Positions 53,801 through 64,000 of a DNA stretch of 64,000 nt are shown in pieces. Each line of letters opens with the position of its first letter. Position 1 is the first letter of the stretch. The notes beneath the pieces are model-generated. The model was not told the DNA's origin and ran no database searches. It was given only the letters and a program-made list of their open reading frames with translations. Made by a program: the position numbers and the translations under genes. Location: contig JACBWW010000008.1 of NCBI GenBank assembly GCA_020086605.1, positions 21,183,372 to 21,247,371 on the forward strand. Reading direction: 5' to 3'. The DNA comes from Lanius collurio (lineage: Eukaryota > Chordata > Aves > Passeriformes > Laniidae).

Positions 53801-55374
53801 ACAAAACATTGGCCTCCATCTGTTTTTCTATTTAAACTAAAACCAAATCAAGCATACAGGATGAAGGATTTCTAAAACATCCCAAGATAAAATGTTAGGG
53901 TTTGATTAGGCTTATCTGGTTTTCATAGTCCACTGTACATATTGTATTAAATGTTTTGGGTGTAATTTATGTTGTTTGCAATTATGTTAATTAAGGTGCT
54001 TAAGATTCTCATGTTTGAATATCACTAGATAATCAGGAGTCTTGAATGAGGTATTCTCATGCTTCTCCCTTATATACACATCTAGCCATACTTAACTCTG
54101 TGAAATCTCAATTCTGAGATTTCTGTGGACTTCTTGGCTGCACAGAAAGTCACAGTCTGAGCCACAGTACTTTGTAGAAACCAGAGGTTTAAGAGAGAAG
54201 CAGGAGAAATACCTGTGGAATGGTGAAAACATTAGGAAAATGCAGATGCAGGGCATTCCAGGGGAAAAAGGGACCAAAAGTTCAAAGGCTGAGTGTTATC
54301 AACTCAAACAGAAACACTGAGAGATGAGGAAGGGAGGGAATTGGCTGAGGCAGATCTTGCAGTGACTCCATTAGGCTATATCTAAAAAAGAAATCATCAG
54401 GCTTTCTACAAACATTTTTAATTTTGGATACAGCTCTGAGACATCATCTGGTAAAAATTACATCTTCATGGAAATTCAAATTATTTTATCTTTGTGAAAG
54501 ATATCTGGCGCTTAGTCCAAATGCTAAAGCCCAGGTGCCATTTTGGATATGCTGATTCCTTGAACCCCACTGATCTCATATAGCATGGCTGGCCTATCAT
54601 GGGACAGGGGTAAGGTGGGTGCCTGGTGGGGATGGTCAGGGTGGGGGTGACCTCTGGACCCTGCTAAATGGGTATTAGAGAATAAACAGGATCTCAGCAG
54701 GAGCCCAGTTTCCCAGGAGAATGTCTTTCTCCACCCAGACTGCCTCTGGCCAACTGATTTTACTGCACTTCAAGTCATCCCTGTGCTTCCCTTCATGCTT
54801 GGCTAATATTTCTCTTGTTACTTCACTGTCCATACTGGTCTCTATATGCCACAAAACTTTAAGGTTAATTTGTCTGTTTTGCTTCCTCCCTTTGCTGAAG
54901 AAATCTCCTCAGTACTGGCCTGGGGATCAGCAAGAGCAGGGTGGGAACCTCTGTGCTCTTTTCCTTGCATTTCCTGTTGGCAAGCTGTGTTAGAAGATAC
55001 TAATGTGCTGATATTGTGGTTCCACAAAGTGACTGAGCCAAGTGTGCTTGGCACCAGGTGTAGCTGAAGAACAAAACAGCCTGAGCTCACACAGGCTTGT
55101 TCTGCTGGCACACACATAAAACAGCAGTCCTGACCTTGCAGCATCACAGTCTGTTCTGTCCCTTTCCTCACACCTCAAATGATTATCACCCCTAGCAGAA
55201 TGCACCACCCCATATCAGACTCCCCTCAGAAGGGCTGCAACTGATATTTCTCAGATTCTCTTCTTGGTTTCAGCACTTCCTTCTCAGTACAAAAAGCCCA
55301 CCAGATAAAGCTGGTTAGCCATAGAATGGTGGAGAAGAAGAAAAGTGGTAGGAATGTATATGAAAGGTTGGCCC
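50836..55374. other. Unique DNA without a supported gene
   Basis: No gene recognised. An A run lies at 52827-52843. From about 54500 to 55370 the DNA becomes GC-richer and carries several overlapping short frames (54721-54993 +, 54842-55171 -, 54990-55208 -), none recognisable. That patch directly precedes LTR-like copy B. Confidence 0.6.
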
Positions 55375-55830
55375 TGATGCCATGGAGATTTTTGTCTTTT
55401 TTTTTAGACTCCTTTCATATGCCTTTTGGCATTTTCTGTTCCTGGTGCTTTTGCCTACATTCTTAGACTTGTTTGTCAAACTAGAAGACTAAATATTTTA
55501 GAAGCTTTGTAAGTAGAGGTTACTGTGCTCCAGACCCCAAAGTCCGCCCAGAACACGTTCTGTAAACTAAGATAGAACTATTCAGGGGAAGGCTCCTTGA
55601 GGATGGGATCTCACTCAAGCCATTCATTAGAGAATTTTTGATAGATATGTTAATCAGTAAGACTTATAATGTTTTACCAGATCTTTTGAGTGTGTACGTT
55701 GCGGTGGGCTGTTGGGAAGTGCATTTCGGTGCATCTGACCTGGATGTAGTGTACCAAAGGATCCTTAAACAAATACCAGTTTTGTTGAAGAAATGCCAGA
55801 GACTGGTGTTTCTGACCTCTTAACCTTAAG
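55375..55830 (+). mobile_element. LTR-like element, copy B
   Basis: Same family and orientation as 32817-33270. It starts TGATGCCATGGAGATTTTTG and shares the central blocks CATTCTTAGACTTGTTTGTC, CACGTTCTGTAAACTAAGAT and GTGCATTTCGGTGCAT. The polyadenylation signal kept in copy A is mutated here, with AACAAA at the aligned place. A purine-rich stretch at about 55329-55353 lies just upstream, where a retroviral polypurine tract could be if this were a 3' LTR. No coding remnants are recognisable there. The right edge near 55830 is where similarity to copy A fades. Confidence 0.7.
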
Positions 55831-58800
55831 GGAGGAGGTCTTTCCTAATGGGGAAGTACTGTTCTTTTTTTTACCTCCACACAGGGCAAATCAGCAGACT
55901 TCTACATCTCTAAACAGTTTTTGGATGCATGGAAGAGGAAAACCTTGTTTTTCTGGCTGTGTGACTATGTAGTGGGAAAGAGAAAACAAGGCCTTAATTA
56001 GAGTTCATAGTCAAGATATTAAAACACAGGAAGTATGTAAATAAATAATGTTTTCTTTGCATTTTAAATCCACTCCATATATAGTGCCGCCTTAAAAGTA
56101 TTAGAATATATTAACATCAGTTTAAAAATTTTATAACTAAAAGGAAGACTAGGGAAGGATATAGGACACTTTAAAATCCATAGTACCTTGTACAAGACAA
56201 GTGTCATTTAATATTTAATATTTAATACTGCATTCAGCCTTTATCACTTTTGGCTGAGAAGTATATTCTACTAGTTGGCAGAGTCCCAAAGTAGGACTAA
56301 TAAACTAAAAAAATTTTCCACCAAAAAAACCCCCAAACCTGAGATAAACCAACAGGAGAGATCTTCTCATTGGGAAAAAAACTAGAAAGGCAAAAGTTGT
56401 AAAGTGGTGTAAAAAGGGCAAAGTATGTAACATGTGTTCTTCAGTCTTTCCTATTAATGCAAGTGCTCTGCATCAATTAAATAAATCTATAATTTCAAGG
56501 TATGACAGGGAAATAGTCTTCACTAAGCAAAATGAATCAGCAGAGCTTGATGTATCCCGGTAATACATAAATGCCACTGAGCTGACTGAAATGTTGTGTT
56601 TAAACATGGAAAATTGTTTATTGCAGGATCGTTTCTGTCAGAGGCTTCTGATGAGGTGGATTGTTAGTCCAATCTGGTGTGGTGATTTATATATTTGCCA
56701 TACGGCATTCTGGGGTGTTTTACAACTTACATGACATGAGAGTTAAAAGGGACAGGTCAGTTAAGGATTTAACCTTGCCAGTGTGCCTAAGCAACTCCAT
56801 ACATCGTTTCTGCTCATCCCTCCGTCTGACAAGCTGCATCAGTAGGAGGACAATAGATAAGTACCAGGTGTACAATTAATAGCATCAAATGATGAGCCGT
56901 TGAAACCATCTAGTATATTCCTAGTATAGATACAATGCAACCAATCCAAAATACAGAAGTGGCACAAATATTTAAGAGACTGTTTATTTGCAATATGTGC
57001 AAGGAGACAGTTGCACAGCTGCGTCTCTGTAATTCTTCCAGCTGATTAGTCTTCCTGTCTATTTTGTAACTCCTTAGAGGAAATATGGAGATTAAATGCT
57101 CCCAGAAAGCTGAGTGAGCAAGAGGTCTGTGAAGAAAATAGGGAGTAGTTAAAACTCAGTTGAACAAAACAGTTTTTCAGGGTTCAGATATTTGTGATGA
57201 AGATGCACAGAACAAAGGAAGAAGACAGTCAAGCAGTTCCATGTATCTTTTTCACTTCCTGCTCAATTGCTTGCAACCCAATTCATGTCACATGGGATGC
57301 TCATATTCCCATGATTCTGCATATCCTTGATCTTGATATAACTGAATCCATCAAATGATAAAAGAGTTGTAGCAGGAAGATGACAGTTTTTTGAGACAAT
57401 CTGAGACGGCAGAGCCTGAAAGTCAGGCTGATGAGGAAGGAATGTAAGGACAAACAGCATCCTCAAAACTGACCAAATTCTTCAGAATTTTACACCTAAC
57501 CCAGAGCCTGCAGCTTCACTCTTTACCCAGGTACAATACTGAAGTTGTTACTGCTGTTTGTGAGAGGACCACAACTTATTTGTCCCTTCAAAACCTCTCA
57601 TTTCCCTGTATTTGCCTTCACTAATGTGTGGTAAATGTGGCATGGTAAAAGCACACAGAGCCTGTAAAACCTACTTCCTTTTCAGCCTGCACATTTGTAC
57701 TCTATGGAGGATTTAGCCCTTATCACCCACTCACTGGAGTCACACGTGAATGCACAGCAGAGATTTGTCATTAGGTTAACCATTAACTGACAACCCTTAT
57801 GAACCTGGACACCAAAATTCGTAGCTTATACAGCTTAGTCATCATCCACCTTGAAGGAAGTGAGGGGTACCTATAAATCACTCCAATCAATTATCCCCTC
57901 CCCCTAAGAAATGTAGTTAAAGCACTCCAGAAATAAAACCATATGGCACAATCATGTCAGCTCTGTTTATATAAGCTGTTCCTAGAAACAGCAGTAGTGT
58001 AATAGCAGATTTCCATATACTGAATCAATATTTGAGTGTTTGAGACCAGGTGTTTTATAAGATGCCATTAAGTGAGCAGAGCACATTAGCAGGCTCAAAA
58101 CAGACTGTGGAGGGTTCCTCAGCCCCTGTGCCTCCACTTGCATTCCTCAGTCTCACAGCACCAACATGTACTCTCCAAGTCCTTCTGATTAGATTCAGCA
58201 GACCCAAACAGATTGTGACTATCATGGCTTGTTTTTTCTCAGAGAGTTTCATGCATTTAGAACCAGCAATAAGAAACTAATGAACTGATGTTTATTTGAC
58301 TAACAGCTCGTGGTAGATGTGCTCATTGGGTTACACAGGCTTTCAGAGGTCTAATTTTTGCATTGCAGCGTTTCTAGGTTGCGCTGTGGTGCCTTTAGTA
58401 CATTAAAGAGTGGCTGCATGGCTGGAGACATTTGCCTGTCACTCAGCTTAAGACAGAAAAGCACAGGCTGTGCTCACTGGCTTACTAAGCACTTGGTGCA
58501 GTTGTATATGTATGGTTTAAAATATAAGGTATAGAGTTTCACTGCATTCTTATCAGTATGAAATTTACCTTGTTTGCAAGAAATTTAAGATGTGAAGTCA
58601 AAATTACATAGGATTTATTCTAGCTATTTTACTCTGTTGTGTCATATTGTAGATGTCTATGCATTTTTGCATTATTCAGCATTTTAAGCCCCTATCTGAA
58701 AACCAGAATATTTTAACATCTACTGAGAAAATTATATTTTCCTAGATATAAGGTGCTTTATATGAATAATATCCAAGTTACCTAAGTCTATCCATTTCCT

Positions 58801-61419
58801 GTCCAGCAGACTGAATTAATAACGAGAGAGCAAACGTTAACTTTTTAAATATTTTTTGCAGGGAGAAGCAAACTTAATATCTACCAGGAACTTTTCGAAG
58901 GTCCCAGGGTGTTGAGAAGATGGATGACATAAATATACATTTCTGCTTTTTTTCCTCACTCTCCATTGCTTACTCCCAAATCAGCTGTAGCCTGCTACTA
59001 GAAGAATATTGGAAACTCTTGCCTCAGGTGGTTTTGTTGATTCCAGACTGCTTGATGATATATTGTCCAAGTTTTCTGTATAATTAATATTATTAATAAA
59101 TATAACACAATAAAATTAATTATTGATTGTGAACTTGTCATTATTTTAAGCAAATTATCACCACATTTTGACAACTTTTGCATATGAACAGAGATTTCTT
59201 TAAAAAACAGTAAACTCTAGGGGTTAGAATATGCATTTGAATTGACAATAACTCAAATTTGCTTTATTTGTTTCATTTTTGATAAAATATTTGAAAAGTT
59301 GATCCAAAGATTGATAATGGAAAAATATTTTTTATTCCTGCAAATTTGATGTCAGAAGTCTCATTAGGCTTTATTTATCAAAAAACTCTGCCCTTCAGCC
59401 TCAGTTTTAGCTGGAAATTCAGATTAAATCTGACTTTCTATTTTGCATAATATTCAGTTTACAAAATTTGACAAACCACTGCAATGTCTGAGTGCAATCT
59501 TTCTGAGACTTGCTTGTTTTCTAGCGTTGTACCCTGTAATACCACTGCAAACCTAATTTTACTTTTCGAAAAGCCTGGACGAATACAACTGCCAAAGGTT
59601 TTCTGAGTTCACTATTCTGCAGTTCCCAGGCAGTACTCTGGGGGCAACAAAGGTAATACTGACAAGAGCATTTTATTAAATCAGAATAGGACCTGGTATG
59701 GGTGGGCTTCAATCACATGCATTTTTTACAATGTAGTTTCCTAGAACTGACACATATTCTTATGAATATTTATTATTTCTCTGTGTGTATATGGGGGTAG
59801 AAAATATTATTTATCCATCACTGTGTCTTCAAATGAGAGACTGAATAATATTTCAGTTATAGTCAATGAGCACCTTTTGTAGGGTGCTTTTCTGGCAGAT
59901 TTATCATGATAATCAATGTAGAGCTTTTATTTTTTTTGAGATATTAGAAACTGCTTGTTAAATTTCTTAATGTTTCTTTACTTTATAGGTCTTTTAGAAG
60001 TGATATTGCAGCACTGCAGGAAAATGAATTACTGCTCAATGGTTTATAGGGTATTCAGATGTCACAACAATAATACTGCATAGGAAGGAGAACTAAAAAA
60101 ATGTGAAATCTGCTTTTTCAAAAGTTGAAAGTATATATATGTGTGTCTATTCATTTTGGTTTTGATAGAAGAGTTTTGTAAACTTTATTTCAGTATTTTA
60201 GTTTTGGGGTAAAAATAAATTTTTCATGAAAATATAATTTCACATCAATCCCTCCCATCTCCTCCCTCCCAAAACACAGATGATCACACTTTCATTTCAG
60301 CAGATAGCATACACTTCTCAGGAAAGTAACCAGGTTTTGTATCCTTTATCATATTCTGCTGCAGACTCTTGATAGAGATTTTGCCAGGATATAACCTAGA
60401 TACCAGAAAGATTGTAGGAAATTGTTCCAAATATTGTTACAAACAAGATCCTTTTTCTGGTTCTGCAACAGGTATATAATAGAATAAATACTGTGGCTAT
60501 TAGTGGAAAGTATATTCTCTGATTAACCAATGCAGAATAAGCAAAATATTAAACAATCATTTAATTTTTGAAATGTTACAATACTCTTAAAAATTGAAAT
60601 AAAATATTCTAATTACTTTTAAAAATGCAAAAAAAATACAATAAGTTGAAATTTTAGGCAATTTTAGTATATTTCATTTATCATCTGGTTCTCTTCTGTG
60701 ACCAAAATTTTAATATGATGCACCAAGTCTCCTCTTGTTAGAACTAAGGCTCCTCATAGGCATTCTACAACCACCCTCCATCTTGGAATTCAGAATTTGT
60801 ATTCCCCAACTGGTTCAGAATGAATCTATGTTTTAATAAATGTAAGGAACCTGGACTAGACCCTAATTAAAACACATCTTCAGAAATGGAAGGATAGACA
60901 TGTATTGAGATTGCAATAAAATCCTTCAGCATGGTGATTGAAAGTCACTTTCAACTTTAAATTGACAAAGTTCTTTTCCTATAAAAGTTTTTGTGAACTG
61001 ATAGTTTAAATTACTTTGAAAAGGAATGTTTAAAAAACAGAATTACTTATGGGATAAGAAGTTTAATAAAAAAGAAATTTTCCTAATTTTATACATCTTA
61101 AATTCTAGCAGCCTCACAACTCAAAAAGCACATGAGAAAAAACTGGGATTGTCAATTGAAAAGTTTGGTGTTCTTTTGGGCTCTGAAAAAGAATCATTGT
61201 CTTAGTAAACTTCTCACAGTTTATTAATGATGCATTTTGATAAGACCTTATTAGAAGTTGAGACTGCTGAGTCCTGATTTATCCTCCATTAGCAACTTGG
61301 TATCATGAAGCCATTCATTCACCACTACCCTATTCCTGGTGGGATGGGCAAGGAAATCAGAAAAAAAGTCTCAAACTCTTGGGTTGAGATAATAATAGTT
61401 TTATACATGAAATTAAGTG

Positions 61420-61420
<1 letters not shown>
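55831..61420. other. Unique AT-rich DNA without a supported gene
   Basis: No gene or recognised mobile element. Stretches at 56640-57130 and 58040-58500 have balanced composition and several CpG sites, unlike their surroundings, and could be conserved non-coding elements. One sequence alone cannot show this. Confidence 0.6.
56206..56226. repeat. (ATTTAAT)3 heptamer repeat
   Basis: Three perfect 7-base units. Confidence 0.85.
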
Positions 61421-61455
<35 letters not shown>

Positions 61456-61469
61456 CAACAACAACAATA
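61421..61469. repeat. (AAT)n(AAC)n compound trinucleotide microsatellite
   Basis: About ten AAT units pass directly into about five AAC units. It ends 32 bases before the assembly gap. Confidence 0.95.
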
Positions 61470-61501
61470 GTAACTGTGGAGGTGCCTCTCCTGAAATCCT
61501 G

Positions 61502-61864
61502 NNNNNNNNNNNNNNNNNNNNNNNNNNNNNNNNNNNNNNNNNNNNNNNNNNNNNNNNNNNNNNNNNNNNNNNNNNNNNNNNNNNNNNNNNNNNNNNNNNN
61601 NNNNNNNNNNNNNNNNNNNNNNNNNNNNNNNNNNNNNNNNNNNNNNNNNNNNNNNNNNNNNNNNNNNNNNNNNNNNNNNNNNNNNNNNNNNNNNNNNNNN
61701 NNNNNNNNNNNNNNNNNNNNNNNNNNNNNNNNNNNNNNNNNNNNNNNNNNNNNNNNNNNNNNNNNNNNNNNNNNNNNNNNNNNNNNNNNNNNNNNNNNNN
61801 NNNNNNNNNNNNNNNNNNNNNNNNNNNNNNNNNNNNNNNNNNNNNNNNNNNNNNNNNNNNNNNN
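61502..61864. other. Assembly gap (363 N)
   Basis: Unsequenced bases. The length is not a round number, so it may be a size estimate from read pairs or an alignment. Open frames that appear to span it on both strands are artefacts of reading N as any codon. Confidence 0.99.
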
Positions 61865-64000
61865 CTCACCAGAAGCAGAAGTAGAGAAGAGAAATATAGC
61901 TCAAACGCCCTTGATGATCTTAAATCATTTAAAAGGACATACAGAACAGTGAAAAGATACTGATACTGAATCTTATATGATAGCATCATTGTTTCCACAG
62001 TGTCCTGGTCCACTGGACTGAGGAAAAAAAAAGCTTCACTGGCCCTCATCTCAAGCATGTGTAATTTTGCTTCACAACTGGTAGAAAAAGTACCTGACTT
62101 GATACAATTCTCTCCTGAATGTTCTTTGGAAACAGGTTACTAGGATTGGTGAACAGATATTCTTCTCCTTGTATAACAGATATTCTTCTCCTTGTATAAC
62201 AGATATTCTTCTCCTTAGAGGTCCTGCTCTAACCCAGGACTTGCAATGTGTGGAAGCTGTTGAAATATAATGCCTGAAACTCTTTGCCCCTACAAGCATC
62301 TATGACCTGAGTTATTTGTAAATTATAACTTTCCCTAAAATAGCAAATATACCCATCCTTCTGATTTTCTGGGACGTTAAAAAGTTCAAAAGATGAAAAA
62401 TGTAGGTTTGACACATTCAGCAATGTTTTCTCTGTACCAGCCTTATTGAAGTTTTCTTGTAATACTCAGTTTGAGATACCTGAGTGATGTGGAAAATCTT
62501 ATAGCTAAAAATATAAAACTGGGTAGTTGTAATAATAAAGCTTTAGATAACTTCCATTTTAAAAATTAAATGTTTCACCAAATTTGAAGGAGTTGCAAAT
62601 CCCCAAATCAGCTGTTTATTTCACTAAGTGCTCCATAATTGTTTCTCTCACCCTACTTTATCTAAATTTGAGCAATGTTTTACACATGCTTCTCATTAAA
62701 GATCTTTTTTAGTTATTAATTCTGTATTAGTAAGTACTTTTCTGTTCTATAACTACCATAATCTGTTTAATATGAAAATGCTACAACTATTTTTTTTCCT
62801 GGTTTTCCACTACTATAAAACACTTTTTTCTACCCAAAAAACTTACTGCAGGTAGCAAGAAAAATTCATGCCTTGGGCATGCACAGATAGATTTATTTTT
62901 GTCACTTAAAGTGACAATGGCTACCCAATAGTGAGTGCTCCTAAGCAGTCAGCAATAGATAGCAGTAGCTATTTTTCTTCATGACATAAACAGGTATTCC
63001 TAAAATGTGTTTATAAAGTGAGACCGAAGATTTAAAAATATTTTTAAATTGGTTTATATGGAGCTATATTTATTTTATATCAAAAAGATATATTTAAATT
63101 ACCAGATTCTTCCTCAAAAGTTTGTCCATATTTCAGTGTTTTTATCTGAAAATTTTAAACTTGTATGACAGTCCAACAGGTAGGTTAGAATGAGGGGGAC
63201 TAATTTTTCCTTCACAATAACAGGAATCCAGAGCCCAGTTACCATAATTCAAGTCAAAATGAATCAGGTTTATAGAACTAATTTTTCTTAATTGCTTCAA
63301 TTCTTATTTCTGCAGAGCAGCAGTGTATGTTTTAAGCATTTGCTGTCTACAGGTAGACTGGCAAACTTCAGGAAGCATCCTGGGTAAAGTGGATGTAAAT
63401 GAGTTTCAACTCTATGTACATATAGATATGGATACCTGTATATTTCAAAGGACATGGGCATCTTTAATTTGTGGATTTTTTCTCCCTTAAAACTAAGACA
63501 AAAGCCTGGTGAAACGCAGTGAAGCAGGTTAACAAATGGATCACAAGTAGTAGTTACATAGGATTTCTAGAATCTTGACAGGAAAACTGTGCGTACAATG
63601 TTGGCAATTTATTAGCATAAAACTCTTCTTAATAAGCACTAGAATTCTTTTAAAAAAATATTCTAGAATTCTTTGGAGATGAGAATACAGATTTCTACTT
63701 GAAACTGACTCTTTGTTACCAAGTAATCTCTGAGGTATTGCACAGAGGGCTGGGATAACTCATAGCTGGCATCTACTGTAATGCTGCCAGGGTTAGGGGT
63801 CTTCTGCTGAAAGTATGTCTTTGAATGTTTACTATATATTTAGGCAACTTGAGGGTTGTCAACAGTCTAAGACTGAGATGGAAAACATTATGATGCAGGT
63901 GATAATTTTCTATTCTCTCTCAGTGAGCATATTGGTATAAGTCTCCACTCTTCCTGCTTCACCGTTTTTATTTTTCAGTATTGCTTTGTCAAGAAGCCTG
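61865..64000. other. Unique AT-rich DNA without a supported gene
   Basis: Contains one 23-bp tandem triplication, described separately. No gene or family repeat recognised up to the window end. Confidence 0.65.
62153..62216. repeat. 23-bp tandem repeat, 2.8 copies
   Basis: The unit starts ACAGATATTCTTCTCCTT and ends GTATA. Copies lie at 62153-62175, 62176-62198 and 62199-62216 (18 bases, partial). I see no difference between the copies, which suggests a recent duplication. Confidence 0.93.

Noticed and set aside
32817..55830. Copies A and B as the two LTRs of one provirus
   Set aside because: The distance is far too large, the copies are strongly diverged, and no retroviral coding region lies between them.
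61305..62058. Open frames of 215 and 233 codons, on plus and minus strands
   Set aside because: Most of each frame is the N gap, and the rest includes a trinucleotide microsatellite read as poly-Ile/Thr or poly-Leu.

Overview
The window looks like a gene-poor, AT-rich piece of a bird genome from a draft assembly. The evidence is CR1 non-LTR retrotransposons in several states of decay, one old solo LTR of a very common avian ERVL-type family, many short microsatellites, and a 363-base run of N at 61502-61864. Family names come from recognising the sequences by eye, not from a database search. The species cannot be told from this window.

No intact protein-coding gene, tRNA, rRNA or CRISPR array is supported. 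Open reading frames are almost all under about 110 codons and fall in unique AT-rich DNA, in microsatellites or inside CR1 copies. Longer apparent frames at 61305-62058 are open only because they run through the N gap. The window is either an intergenic desert or the interior of a very large intron.

Layout: 1-5100, mostly unique DNA with a possible relic of CR1 reverse transcriptase near 936-1010. 5101-6525, a solo ERVL-type LTR (+) joined without spacer to a CR1 copy (-) that carries an internal deletion with a 12-bp tandem repeat at the junction. 6526-21115, unique DNA with small repeats. 21116-21560, an old CR1 relic (-). 23801-24091, a long pyrimidine tract. 26423-26556, a compound tetranucleotide microsatellite. 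26880-27575, a CR1 3' portion (+) with an internal deletion. 32817-33270 and 55375-55830, two diverged copies in the same orientation of an LTR-like element of about 0.45 kb. 34753-34818, a C13/A23 homopolymer block. 34862-36868, the longest CR1 copy (-), with most of its reverse transcriptase missing. 40120-40216, a CR1 3' tail (+). 49899-50835, an unidentified possible decayed coding segment (-). 61421-61469, an AAT/AAC microsatellite just before the N gap. 62153-62216, a 23-bp tandem triplication.

Nothing in the window works together as a pathway or operon; the readable content is a record of retrotransposon insertion and decay. I found no convincing new biological system. The points most worth a second look are the possible coding relic at 49.9-50.8 kb, the LTR/CR1 composite at 5.1-6.5 kb, and the pair of related LTR-like elements.
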